Positions 13,719-27,454 of a stretch of 64,000 nt of DNA are shown piece by piece (position 1 is the stretch's first letter; each line of letters opens with the position of its first letter). The translations under genes and the position numbers were made by a program. Source of the DNA: Serilophus lunatus (taxonomy: Eukaryota; Chordata; Aves; Passeriformes; Eurylaimidae). Under the pieces are notes generated by a model. That model made no database searches. It saw nothing but the letters and a program-made list of their open reading frames with translations, and was not told the origin of the DNA. The stretch lies in the NCBI GenBank assembly GCA_013399895.1, contig VXBA01001332.1, forward strand, positions 855,439 through 919,438, read 5' to 3'.

Positions 13719-16700
13719 ATTATATTTTGATTGAAATTTGCAGTGGGAAATCTATATTTTAGTAACGTAGATTTTTTCTGGTAGGCAAATAATGAAGGCA
13801 TGTGAGAACTTTGTGGTTCTGCATGGATAAAAAAAAGACTAAGAAAAACCCCAAACCCAAAGCTTGTTAGTCAATGGAATTTGTACATGATTGGACTCAT
13901 GGGTTGATATTTCAATTTATACCATGAAGTACTTTAATATTCATGCACTACATACACTGAAGTTTTTGTTAGTGACCCTGGATTATTTAATTTCATGTGA
14001 CGATGATCAAAATAAAATGTGACCAAAGCAAATCACTGGTATTTTTCATAACATGCTAGGCTGATTGGTAAGGCTGTTGCAACTTTGAAATAGTATGGAA
14101 TTACCCTCCAGAAATGTATTGGTGGACAGAGATCAGTTCCAAGACTAAACTCATTTTTTTTTTTTTGGTGCTCCTGGAGCATCTTAACCTCAGAGTGAGA
14201 TCAGAACTCCTTGTTTATAGCTCAGTTTGTATTAATTTATTTTCAGCAACAGTTGTTTGTTTTTTTTCTGATCAGACCTTGAGACTCACTAAATAATTCA
14301 ACATGATAAGGCTGCTCCAGATGCTCATTTCCCTTCTGTGAGAATGAAGCTTGTGGGACCAGAAAGGATACCTTTATTTAAAAATAAAAAAATTATATTA
14401 ATGAAATCAGAGGTACATTCAAGCACTAAAGTGACACATTTTTCCTTGTAATAAAATATGTCTTTGCTTCAGAAACAATGGCTATTTTTGAGTGACTGAA
14501 GATTACATCTTGCTAAACAAAGAGTGTGGTTTGATAGTCAATGTAAATGAATGATTTTCATTTTATCCTGATCTGTAAAATATTGTACAAATAAAAATTC
14601 AGCAGTTTGCCAATGTACCTTACAGTGTCTGTGATTTTGTTTATATCTCTTTCTGTAGCTTTCGTTAGCTGAGGAAAATCCTCTGTCTTTATGTGTCTTA
14701 CAGAGAAAGTGGTGTCCACCAACTCCTGTTGGACAGATTTTTTGTGTATCCTGTTCGGTTTTTTTTTAAAAGATAAAACGTATTTCTTTGTTTTGCAAAC
14801 TGGCATACAAGGAAAAGAGTGCATGAAGGTAGAACTTTGGATCTTCCCAGTGATTTTCTGTGGATCAAAAGCACACACCATAAAAGCCAACCCATTATTC
14901 TTAGTTTAGAAGATTATAATTCTCTCTCACTGGACAATGCTTGAAGCCTTCACGATTGACTTCTATATTAACACTGGAAATGGGCCTTCATTTAGTTCAG
15001 CAAAACGGTATTAAAGAGAACACAGCAAGATGAACCTTCTGTGATCAAGAAGAGCTTGGGAGTTCAAAAAATATTTTTCAACAAGAGATAATGAATTATG
15101 ACTTAATCTGAAACCGCACAGGTAGTTGAATGGGCATATATAACATATAATCATTCTGTGAACGTTCACTGAAATTCCCCTTTCAGTTACTTGAATTTTG
15201 TACCAGTAGACATGTAAGAACTTTAAGATTATTTATCTAGATGAGTTTTACAGGACTTTCAGGCAATCATTACACTGATGCCCCTAAAAAAAATATTTCA
15301 GATCTTTTACTGCTCACTGAATAAAAACGTTGCTTTTGTTTTTGTTTAGGTGCACAAGCAACATACATTGTACATAGTCTTTGTGTACATTGTACAATAC
15401 ACAAACACTAAGACTTTTTCTTTGATCTTGAAAAATAGTGTATGCTAATTCTAGGGTAATTTATTTTATCCCAAGTTTGCTAGATTTTTAAAGTTTAATT
15501 TTCCTCTTTCAAGTCAGCTTTGGAGAAACATGCAACTGCAGTTGCTGCAATACTTCACTAAGCATCAAATTGAAAAGAGAAGGAACAAAGATCTAAGAAC
15601 ATTAAACTGATGTTTTACACTTCCAACTGATGCATATAAAATCTAAAGTATGTACAGCAAAAGACCATTATCACGTTAAAGTAGGAACATAAAAATATAT
15701 GAGTCTATCTGAGTTGTGTTGATAACTGAGCTTGAGGAACGTGCATTATGTCATGATCACTGACAGCTTTAACTAGACAGGAAAAAGCAAGCACCTTTTC
15801 TCTGATAACAGTTGGTGCATTGATAATCTTTACTGACCTTATCTGAAGAATAATAAATGCTTCGGTTCCTCACTTTGTCCTTATTCCTTTTTTTGGTTGA
15901 TTTTTTTATTTCCTTTGCCTTTCAGTGTCAGATTCCTCAGATAAACATGAAAAAACATCCAGCCTTTTGACCTGCACTAAAGGGTTGGCTGAGAAAGCTG
16001 GCAGCAAGACACCTTCTAAGTGCTCTTGGTTTAACATATGGATTAAGGAGTTCCAGATATTTTATAAGGCCTTGTGAAGTGATGACTCTGTTAGCAGCAA
16101 AGCCAAAGGGATGCAGAGGAGTTACCCCTATCAAGGTGATAACCCACTGTGCAAAAGAAACTGATATGTACAAATCCCAGGGTTATAAATCTGGATAGGT
16201 GAATACTTTTCCTTAATGCCCCACCTCTAGGTCAGGTTCTGCCCAGACAAAATACACTATTTTATCTAATTGTAAGCAGCAGGAGTGTTTATAAGGGAAA
16301 CAAACTTTCTAGAAATCCCAAGATAACATGGGAAATATATTGAACTAAATAAAGATGAGTGTCCTACATATAGAGTCTTCAAGTTGGTGCACTGTTCAAA
16401 TATTGATCAGGAAGAAAATCTCAGAAAAAGTATCAGATCAAAAGCCTTTTGCTTTGTCTAGTCCTAATGTGTTGAGGGTTTAGGTCAAATTCCAAAAGAC
16501 ACTGTGACAATCATGCTGCCTCAAGAAAGCCAAACACTTACTGGTAATTTCACTATCTTTGCTGTATATAAAATAGGGACTGGATATTCTACACAGTATG
16601 TACTTCTAATTTTGATTTTAAAAAAAAACCAAACAAAAATATTTTCACATAATTTAAAAAAATGTTCCTTATTATGTGACATGATTCTTTGAATGAATTA

Positions 16701-19700
16701 CTTAAAAGGCCACATCATAAAACAAATATAGATATTAAAACACATCATAGGCTTCTTGTATTAGCCTAATTCGGTTTCCTTGTTTACAAAATAAACATAA
16801 ATATAAATATTTAATACAGTAGCTGCAGTAAGAAAAAGTACAAACTGTTATTACTGTGAGAATGCTGAGCACAGTGGAAACTATCTTTTAAATTACAACT
16901 TTCTCTTACCTTGAGCTAGAGCCTTTTTTCATAAAGGAAAAAGTCATAGTGCATTAATGGCAAATATCCATCAGGAAATAAGTCTAAAAGCAACTCAGAG
17001 AAGTATATTGCTTTGAGAAAGATGGCTTTGCGTTTGTGCTGTGTTTATAATAAGCTCAATACCAATATCTTGAAAATAACAGTAAATATTTAACCTTAGG
17101 AATATTTCATACTACTGCAATAAATGTTTAATACAATGTAACTTTGCAGTACTTCAGAAAGATATTGCTACAAATATTTATCTCGAATTTTAATTAAATA
17201 CATGCATAATCCATGAAATAAACTACATCAGCTTTGATTCAGCAAGCTGCTCTGCAGAAATGCGGAGGTATGTTCGCATGCAGCTGTTCTCCTTCTTAGA
17301 CCCTAAGACTGTGTGTTTGAGCTCCCAACCCTTGCCCTGATTGCAGATTCATCAGTGTCAGGACTATTCCTCTATTCTAACCACGCTTACACAAATTCAC
17401 TTACTAACAAAATCAGAGTCTGTGGTACCAAGCGCTCTACAGACTTAGGACTGCAACATTTGCCTAGCAGTCCTCAGAATTAGATGATACCTTCTGCTCC
17501 CACAGCCGACAAAATGGAATCATAATTGCATTAGGCTCAGGAGATGTTCTCCTTCTGGATTGCTTCCAGAATGCTGAATATCCAGCCTTCCTCTCCAAGG
17601 CTTTACTACTTGTGAAAGAAAGTAAACATTCTTTCTTCTGCTGGTACAGGGATAAAATTATTTTTATTCTTATACTGGAAAGAGTAGAGGGTACATCGAA
17701 TTCAGAGAAGAGCAACTCCAAATGCTGGCAGGCCAAAGTATGGAGTTTCCAGCCTAAAATCACTGTATGGCTTTGCCTATAATGTATAGCAAGAGCACGT
17801 AGCCTTTTATGGTCTCTGGGAACATAAAATTTCTGACTATCTTGTGCACCTCTTAAATAGTTCCTTGTGTCCTAAGGTCACCGAAGCTCACCTGTTTTCC
17901 TCAGATTATGTAAATTCTTGGAAGTCATCAGTCAGCCTTACATTTACACATTTTGTTTGAAATGTCATTGTCTTTAAAACCACAGGCAAGGGGCTATTTT
18001 TCCACAATTAGATTTCTAGTGACTGAAACACTTCTAAAAACTTCTGAAATAATTTCTAGTAGTGAACTACTGCTGAAGGTCTAGAGAGAGGTGGTGGTAG
18101 GGTATCACTCTTTGTCACAGGGATCAGTGCATCTTCCCTTAAAAGGTATTTTTATCTACTGGTTAAACAACTCTGTAACTGAACACCAGGACAACAATTT
18201 TGAGAATTGTTGCTTTAGTGCTACAGTGGAAATGGAACCTGTATTTCTTGAAATAACATGTTGACAAAGCAACAAACATCTTCTTTTTGTAAGCCATAGT
18301 GCAATAGTCTGTGATCTCTTTGACTCATATTGGAATGATTTCCAGCTTTTAAAGAACGTTTTTCTGGGAGATGGAAATGAGGAAAAAATAATCAGGCAAG
18401 AAATTATCTATAGTTTAAGTCTCTTTGCCACTTTCTCTTTTGGAAGCTATAACTTCATTTCCTGATTCTGTTTTTGTAGAACTGGTTATAAAAGCAAGGA
18501 AGTGAAATATTGGTGTTTTATATTTTCATAAATTATAACCAAACCCATTTTACTTAGGTGCCCTTTCTCTTATATTAGTATTTACAAAACTTTATTACTA
18601 TTTTTAATGCTGAAAAGACAGCTAAAAATAGAAAACTTTTCTTCATTTGACATGTCTGGTACTGCTGTGACTCTATAATTTTTTCTTCTAAATTGCCAAT
18701 CTGACTAGAAGAAAGAGATCCTCAGTTGAAATAGAATTGACATTTATAGTAATAAAATCTTTTTTTATGCCATTAAAATACTGCAGAAGATTAGTAAAAT
18801 TAGGCAAAGGTTATGATGAAAGTAGTAAAGATTGATTGAGCACCTTATTTTTCTGGATTCCTCATAATATAGCAAATGGTTGTTATCTAACTCAAGACAG
18901 TCAGAACTGTGTACTGAATCATGTAATTAATGTATTTGAATGTCTGTAGAAGATCCCAAGTTGAGTAAACCTGCTCAGCCACCCCAAGGAGCTGCTTGGC
19001 CATCAGCACCCTTTGCACTGCAGAAACATTGTGCCAGGAACCATTAGGAATAACAATGTCCCAGATCCTGTAAGCAGTGATCATCTGAGCAATTCTCTAG
19101 TGACCTCACAGAAGTGTGGCAAGAAGAGAAGAATGAGTTCTCTTACAATTTTATAAAGCTGAAGCTTTGCACTGATTTCAGTGGGGTTTGGATGAACCTT
19201 CAGAACTGCACATATGGGAAGTGTGGGTTGTTACTCAAGCTTTGACTTGCTTTATAATCCGTACTGAAAGATACTTACCCCTCAAAGTTCCCTTCAAACT
19301 GATGACTATTTTCGAGCACACCATCCTGAAAGGACCATCCTCTGTAATTGCTTTTCAATCTGCACCAGTTATTAGTTGTCCATTTGAGCAATTTGTTACA
19401 AATAAAGGCATTTCTGAAGCCATATTTTGATGGTGCTGAATGGGGAGTCCTTAGAAAATCCCACATCTATGTTGCTATGAGATGTGCTTAGAAAAGAATT
19501 AAGACGGACAGAGGAACGCTGTATGCATAGAAAATATTTGGATCATAGCTTGATAAGCCTGAAAGCATCTCAGGCTGAAAAACTTTTAAAAAATACTATT
19601 GTAGTTTGGGCCATTAGTTATTCCATGCTGCGTTCTGTATTCTTTGTGTGTGGAATACTTTGATAGAAGCATTCCTGCCTTTTGAACTGTGCACTGTTTG

Positions 19701-21634
19701 TCGTAACAGCATGGGATGTTGTGAAAGTTAAAAATTACACTGTCAGATTAATCATTTTAAAAAAAGATCCTTTTAATCATTGTATAAAAGGATAACCTTT
19801 GACAATGCAAAGATGAAGGCAAGTAAATGGCTTTTTAGAAGACAAAATTGGTTTAGATTTTTTCACATGACCTAATGATCTGCTGTTGTTTATATTTTGT
19901 AGTTTAGTTTTTCTGCCCCTCAGCAGACATTGTGTCCTTCAGCCTGGCTTGGTTATTTTAGTGGTAAGTTATAGTAGATTTGCCTGCATATCCACCCCCT
20001 TCCTAGTCACTTTTCAGAGTGGATCTATGCTTTTTCTCTGTTTCTTATGAGTTAGCATGGCATTTTGCAAACTGCAGTACATTCTGAAAAGGCAAGAAAG
20101 CAAATCATCATTGTCCCTGCAGTATCAAACCAATGCTAACTGCAGTTTAAAGGGAATGAGGTTTGTTTTTCTGAAGATCATGAAGGCCACAATTTTAAGG
20201 AAAATATTTTCTCTAAACTATTCATGAGTGGCCTATGCCCATTCTACCTACAAGAAGTAGGGTATTTGCTTTTATTTCCCTGTGCTTCTGTTTAGGTAGG
20301 TGGCAATCTTACATCTTGTAAATACAGGGAAAATGTTTACAAAACAAGAATATCTTGTTCTATGTCTGCACATACAGTTACCATACAGATTAATTTCTGG
20401 AGAAGCTGGCTTTATCTGAGCAATAATCAGTAGTCTGGGGATACCTCTGTGTACTACATCCATGGTGTACAAGCTTGAGGAGAATTCCAAAGAGCTAAAA
20501 AATATGGACAAGTTGTTATGAACCTCATCGCAAGGTTAGTATCCATTTTCAAAATGTCATCAGGTCTTCCTATAAAGAGCAAAGGTGCAACTGGTTAGAG
20601 ATAATCAGTGTTTAACTGCTTCTGTCTCTGCTGTTTAAAGATCTACATGTACATGTGAAACGCTAAGGCTGTGATTCATGTATAGGAATCCAATGCTGCA
20701 TTCTTTCCCTCCTCCTATCCAGAGGTCGGTCTTACTCCTTTTAGAGCACTGGGAGGAGAATCTGGAACCTTCCAGTCACAGTCACAGGACTCCATGAAAG
20801 CGCTGAAGGGACTGCTCTGCAGCTAAGTCTGTGCTACATTTGCTGTCAGAACCCCAGTGAGGCACTAAAGACTCCACCAGCTAGCTTGGACTGTGATTGC
20901 TCCCCTGTTGTGTAACATCACACCCTAAAGATACACCTGGCAACGAGACAGGTCATTGTGCTGACACAGGCACAAGGAAAGAAGATGCTTAAAGGACCTT
21001 CAAAAGAGGCAACAGCTGTAGATAAACACACAGACATGCATAATGTCAACAGGAACTGCTTATGGCCAAGCACTTATGAAAATTTGGTACACTGCTCTAT
21101 GATAGTGCCAGACCCTCTGGAAAATCAGGACTCCATTGTGAGGGCTGAGCACTTCTGAAAAGGCAGCCTGCAGAACCAGTGCAGATGGCCTGGCCCTCTC
21201 TCAACAGGCACAGTTCACAGTATCAAGGACAGCGAGTGGGATTGGTCTAATGGGTTGTAGAGGACAAGAGGCAGACATGAGCTGGCAAAGGAGAGGCTGT
21301 CAGGTGCAGCAGCTGGCCCAACAGGCATGTTTGCCATGTCAGGATGCTGCTCTCTCTCTGATCCAAGTACTGAACTCTAATTGTATTTTCAATGTGTTGA
21401 TTATCATGGTCAAGCCTATATTTTTTTTTTTGAGAGTTGTGTATTTCTGTTTGAAATTGGGCCAGCTACTGGCTGAGAAGGTGAACTAAAAGCTCAGAAT
21501 CAGCCACAGCCACCTGAGATTGCTAGAAATTCCCAAAGAGAGAACTCAATGTAATCTTGACTCTCTTATTCACAAAGAAACACCTAATTGGTCCCCAAAT
21601 TCCCTAAATTAGTGAAGATATATTCTTCCCCTTC
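13719..21634. other. Unique AT-rich DNA, no gene seen
   Basis: Nothing recognised except a T13 run (14154-14166), a TTGTACAA-centred palindrome (15382-15403) and a possible L3-like motif at about 19.17 kb. The stretch 16.68-17.23 kb is very AT-rich and non-repetitive, a look shared with conserved non-coding DNA, without proof. Confidence 0.55.
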
Positions 21635-21673
21635 TTTTTTTTTTTTTNNNNNNNNNNNNNNNNNNNNNNNNNN
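21635..21673 (+). other. Assembly gap after a poly-T run
   Basis: At least 13 T (21635-21647) run directly into 26 N (21648-21673). The gap length is probably an estimate. Sequencing evidently failed in the homopolymer, so the true T-run length and any sequence between are unknown. Confidence 0.95.
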
Positions 21674-24600
21674 TTATTGGCTGCCTCTTTCTACCCCCTG
21701 CATGAATCCTAACAGAAAAGCTCTAGTATTTCAAATACTAAAAATGCAAACCTGAGCAATCTTTAGGAAAAACAAAAAATATTTATGTTAATGAGGTGAT
21801 ACAAATTCATAGTTGTTGTCACTCAAATAACCTTGACTCTGAACACAACTGGGAAATGGAAGCGAAAATTGGGTCACTTCATCTTTCTGCTTCCTCTATA
21901 ATAAATCACTCCAGCAGATAGAGAGAACATATATAGAAGAGAGATCAGATCATTTGTGCCAAAAGTTTTCAAATATATATTCAGGTAAGCTGATGCAACA
22001 GGGCCACTTCACATTGTGGGTAACCTTTTGTGGCGAGTTAAAAAGAACAGTCTAGGAAACTAGTTTTAATAGTAAAAGCAAGCAGTTATATTTATTATTG
22101 CTATAGAAAGACATACAAGTGCACTGCCTTGCCACAGAACTTAATAGAGACCTCATGCAATCACAGGACAAGGGGTGACTAAAACCTTGTAGGAACAATG
22201 AAGCTGCAGAGGTTTAACAGCACATTACCTATTCCACACTCACTGTGGAGAGCATGTCCCAACCCCATTTCCAGCTCTGTAACACAGAGAAAACGCATTG
22301 GCACATCTGAACCCTAATGCTCCTGACCCAACTGCTTCTGCGGTTTGGGCTAAACTGCACGTATTCCAAATGGTCTCATAGCACAGAAAGAGTATTTTGC
22401 AATATTTTAATGTAAAAGAATTTAGGCTCAGAAAGGATATCAGAAGGGTTGAAGTGACGGGACTTGGAAGAGATCGACACAAATTTAGTTGAAGGTCTTC
22501 ATTAGGACAGCTATACTTGGATCTTTTCAATATTCAACTAGGTAAAAAGAAACTTGGAAGATTCAAAAAGTCATAAATTTCAGATATTCTCACTACTTTA
22601 TTGTACAAATGATTTTTAGAGTCGGAGTTAAATTTTTGCAAGATCATGCTGGTAAGTGTTAGCTGCCCAAATATCACCCAACGTTTTCGTTGGTTTGATG
22701 GACATACTCCATGGCAGGTGGCGGTTTCAGAGGCAAAGGATTTGAGGACAAGGTTACAGTACAGGTACCAGGGTACACTGAAGGAAGGATAAATTTCATA
22801 TGGGAACTCAGCACATGGAGAGTTATTCCACTGCAGAGTACTGGGTTGTCACGTTCTTTTATGGGTCCTAAGGAAGTGCACCCCTGTATCTTATGCAATG
22901 GCACCTAAATAAGAGGAGATCCTGATCCCTGGAGCTTGCAGATGATTATGGGAAGGAAACAGAAAAGAAGGAATTAATTTTACCAAACTCTGTGTTTGTA
23001 TTGTTGATTACTGATCTCTACTAACAGCAGGGAATGCACTCTAGTAAGTGGTAATCTATGTAGCTCAAGTAGGAGAGTTACATTTACAGTTATATCAGAT
23101 TGAAAGCACTTAAAAGCCTAATTTTGTCAAGTATGATCTACTGACCTTTCTGGTTCATTTTCCTATAAATCAGACATTAAAACCAGACCATACCTATAAT
23201 TTTTTCAGGTACTGTTTTGTTTAACTCTTACATTGCAGTCTCTTCTAATATGAAAAGATGCTTGATGTAACTAATATATTTTTTGATCCTAGGATTAACC
23301 TCCAAAATTCCAAATCAAAGCCAGAATGTGATTTTATAACCGATGGGTGAAATTGCCATTTACTAGAACTGAAATGACTTCTATTTTACCTTTTCACAGG
23401 ACAAGACCCTTAAAGTGAGAAGTTATGTCATTCAAGATTCACAGGTATTTCATTGCAAAGGTTTTTGAAAAACTTTTTAACCTTACCTTATGTTACCCTT
23501 CAACAGCAGTTAATTATTATAGCAGGATCACTGCTCTGTGGAAGCAGAAAAGAATCATTGTTCTTGATTGCAGCTCTAATGATTCAAAAAGTGCAATTTC
23601 ACAATTAGGCATGCATTTAAAAGTTGTTTACTTGACTTTACTTTCACAGAATTCAAGGTAATGCAGTTACCATGGGTAAGTTTTTGCACACATTGATGGT
23701 ATGCTTTAAAATTCTACCCATCCTGTCCTCATCTCATAAACATGACAATACTTTGGAAGTATTTGGATTCCCCTCCTAACTGACATCTGATGGTTATCAC
23801 CTAGGAATAACCTTCATTTTCAGCAAGTGACCCAGGCTGAACAAACACAGAGTGCTTACATATTTTACAAACCCACAGTTTATACAGAGATTATTTTATG
23901 TTTGGATATCACTCTTGTGCAACTGGGAAAGAGCCAGCTGCAGATCTGTATAAACAACAGATTTTGCACATTCGATAGTTCTTAAGGATCTGATGCAGTA
24001 TGAGGTATAGTGAAAATCTAGCAGTTGAAATCTAGCTCAACCCAACAGATTTATTTTTTAATTTTTCTATTTTTTTTTCTCAAAAATAGCAATAAGGTGG
24101 CATTTAGACCTAAAAATACTGAAAGTAAATCAGATATGTATGCTGTTCTGAATGAGGAGTTGCTAGTGCTTTAAATGACTGCCAGATGTCAAATAGCAAA
24201 ATGTCGCCTCCTTCCACACAAGAATAGTTGACTAATAATTCACTTTAGAAGACTGAGAGTCCAGATCTCTGTCAGGGATGTATTTAAGCTATAACATTTG
24301 ATACAAGCTAGGGGAGAAGATGCAAATATGGATGTAATATAGTTTACCCTATAATCAAAGGAAGAAGAAAAAGTCTTTGCATTTTAGGATACTGGGCCTT
24401 CATAAAACAAGAATTAAGAACAACTGCCAAAAGCAAGTTTCCTTTCTTCTACCAAAGAAGAAGCAGTAGCTTATGACATTGGTTAAAAATTCATGGCCAG
24501 TCTGAGAGCATATATTTTGCTGTAATAAATTCTCCTCTTGAGGGGAATGATGGCTGAACAAAATGTGACATACTTCTACATACACATGCAGATACCTATG

Positions 24601-25488
24601 TCCCATATGTGTGAATAAGTGGTAATTCCATCTGTTTAGGAGTTTTTAATTTCCATATTTTAATGAGCTTTTTATCATATGCAGAAATTATATCCATTTA
24701 GTGCATGTCTCCTATATAGTCAAAACTCACCATGTTTATGATTGAGATTATGGTTGAGCTATATATGAACATTTTTCAAAATAATTTCCTTAATCTTTGT
24801 GTATTACCACAGGTTCAACTAAAGAAAATCATGCTGCACTATTTATTATTCTATGTGGAAGAAATCCATGCAGCAGTGGATGAGGAAAGCATTCTGACTG
24901 CATAACTTGTTTACATTCAAAAGGCTTCAGAGAGGTAAAATCACAAGAGACTGGAGAAAAAGAAATCAGGGAATCGAGGTACAGTCATTAATTAAGAGAC
25001 CATGTGAAACATAAAATAAGAATAGTAAGAATAAAAGGTGAACTTTTATAATGGAAATCACAAAATTTTCTGCTAGAGTAAGAGCTGATCTGGAAAAGGA
25101 GGATAGGCAGAAATAATTGACAAAATCTGTTGCTTTTACGAAAGAGAAGGAGAAATTTTTGGAGAGATGGAAAAGGCTGGAGTTATAACAATGTCAGATC
25201 ACAATGTTTCTTATACTGGTGTTAGTTAACAAGCGAAAGAAGTTAATGTGTTAAATCCATCCAATGGTTCTATGACAAATTTAATAATTTTTGCCATTAA
25301 GCTATGGTTACTGTTGAAGGAAAGAGTAAGAGGTTTCATTAAATGTCTTAAGACTGCTTGAAAAAATTACAGACTATAAACTTGAAATAGTCGTTGGTTA
25401 AAGTAAGCTGTGTACATTCTGTAGTACTGTATGCTGATATTAGAAATTTTAGTTAATCATGAAACTGCATTGGACTTACCAAGGTAGG

Positions 25489-25516
25489 CTATATCTGCTA
25501 ATTGGCAGATATATAG
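25489..25516. other. Short hairpin
   Basis: CTATATCTGC at 25489-25498 and GCAGATATATAG at 25505-25516 pair around a 6-nt loop, with a two-base slip near the outer end. It sits immediately beside an (AT)n-like stretch, which makes such pairing easy to get by chance. Confidence 0.55.
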
Positions 25517-26749
25517 ATATATATATACGTATTTTATGCTAAATTTTGAACAAGAGAGACAATTGAAATAGATTTTTTTTTCAATGACAGATACCAATTT
25601 TCTTACTTCTGATGGTTTTTGCTGAGCTTGAAAAACAAAGCAGACTTATTTTTCTTCTTGCCCATTGTAAGGCCTCAGTGGTCCATCAGATATCTTTGTA
25701 GAATTGTGTGCTGCTGTGGTTTATGGATGCTATTTCTGGACCCCTCAGAAACATATCTAGTTCTGTGATGAGTTCTGCTTAAATTGCCCAAAATTATTTC
25801 ATATGGAATTATTTCAGTTAAGCATTAAAACCAGTGGACAACATTAAAACTATCCCCACCGCATACCCCTCTAATTTGTATGACAGGAGGCTTTGCTCAG
25901 GAATTGAATGTTTAAAAATGACTGGTAAAATATTTGCCAACATACAGGCTTTAAAATGTTACTCAATTTATTGTTAGAGTATAATGTTTTATGCTCTTTA
26001 GAGGCAGCAATTTGTGGGCAACTTGCAGGACTGTGATTCTGGTGTGAGAAAGTGGGCGTACAGAGGAGTTGAAAACCCTTCAGCCCCTGAATAAAAGGCC
26101 AGGGAAAATATGGTTCTTTAAGATTACATTATTCACACAATGCCAGCCAGACTTGCTACAAATGTTAAAAAACTGCTGTTCTTTACTGTTTTTCTGTTCC
26201 AACAAGTCTGTAAATTAAACTGAACATAAAATAACTGGGAGTGGTATTGTTGCATGTAGGAGGAGTCGATCTCTGTTGTGGTATGCTGTGAAAGAAGTTA
26301 CTTTGGCTGAAAACAGCTACAACCTGGAGGAATGAGATATGTATAAAAACAAGATTGCTGTGATTTTTAAGGGTGACAATCATATTACACTGTCCTGGTG
26401 AGACATGTGAGACTTGAGACTGTGGAGGATAACTGTATGGTGCCAAGAATTATACTCATAGCCTTTTTTCAGCATCTGGTTTCCATTCCTCCTTCTCCTA
26501 CACTTCTATTGTGTAGTTTTGAATTTTTTTCATACTCTTAGCTCTGTACTAACAATGCACAGTAATGCATTCTACCAGCACAGTAATTAAACCAAAAAAA
26601 GATTATTTTAAATTTGGTCACACCCAGCCTTTTAATGCTTCCTGTAATATTTTTTTTTTCCATTTTATGCTAATAAAATTTTCCTCTGCTTTAAACTGTA
26701 CAGGGCCGATCAGGATGTATATAGCAAAAGGAAAAAGAAGAGCAAACTG

Positions 26750-27130
26750 GCTGATTTGTCAGGAGAAACCCTGACAGAGACTTTGTTAGCTGTGACTTGG
26801 CTCTAGCTCCTGTCTATACAGGACACATGGTCTAACAGCCGTGTGGGGCTCATCTGCAGCAATGAACTGTATATTCTGTTCAGTCACTCGCCCAGCTCCA
26901 CCGTGCCTGGCTGTGTCTCACTTAGTTTCTACAGACTCCTTTATCCACCAGAGTCACGCTGGGTGCTCCTCTCTGACCCACTGTTTTCTGTCTGACTGTG
27001 CCCTCACAAATTATGGGGTTTGGTTGATTCATTTGTACATATGATGAGACCCAAACCTGTTCAGACCCTGCTTCTCTGTCCTGTGGTAGACAGCATTTAG
27101 CAATGTGATGTGGCATCTGCCTTTGACCTT
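26750..27130. other. GC-richer block, unidentified
   Basis: About 380 bp of balanced composition in AT-rich surroundings. Short open frames run on both strands (26841-27044 plus; 26922-27116 and 27029-27247 minus), none like a known protein. It may be an old, unrecognised transposon relic or a non-coding exon; nothing decides between them. Confidence 0.4.
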
Positions 27131-27360
27131 GACACTTACGTGGTTATATTGTGTTTCAGGGAATTGAAAACAGTCAGAGGTAAATTGTAGGATAGTGCAG
27201 TATGATGACGCAGATGATGAGAGCCTTGGCATAGCTGAGTGGCCCAAAGATCTTCCGGCCTGTTATGTGGAGTTGATGCCCTTTAAAAGGGGATACTTCT
27301 CTGGGAAAGCCCCTTAGAGAGCTTTATTTGTTGTTCCACTGTTGCACTACTAAAATGTTC

Positions 27361-27376
27361 TCTTTTTTTTTTTTTN

Positions 27377-27408
<32 letters not shown>

Positions 27409-27454
27409 TGCTTTTTCTTAAGAAAAAACTTTTTTTTTTTTTTTTTTTTTTTTT
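27361..27454 (+). repeat. Compound poly-T cluster with an ambiguous base
   Basis: T13, an N at 27376, T29 (27378-27406), a short spacer holding TTTTTCTTAAGAAAAA (27412-27427, self-complementary), then T25 (27430-27454). The layout looks like an assembly or read-through artefact in a homopolymer, or tandem insertion of oligo-T. Apparent open frames here encode only phenylalanine runs. Confidence 0.9.
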
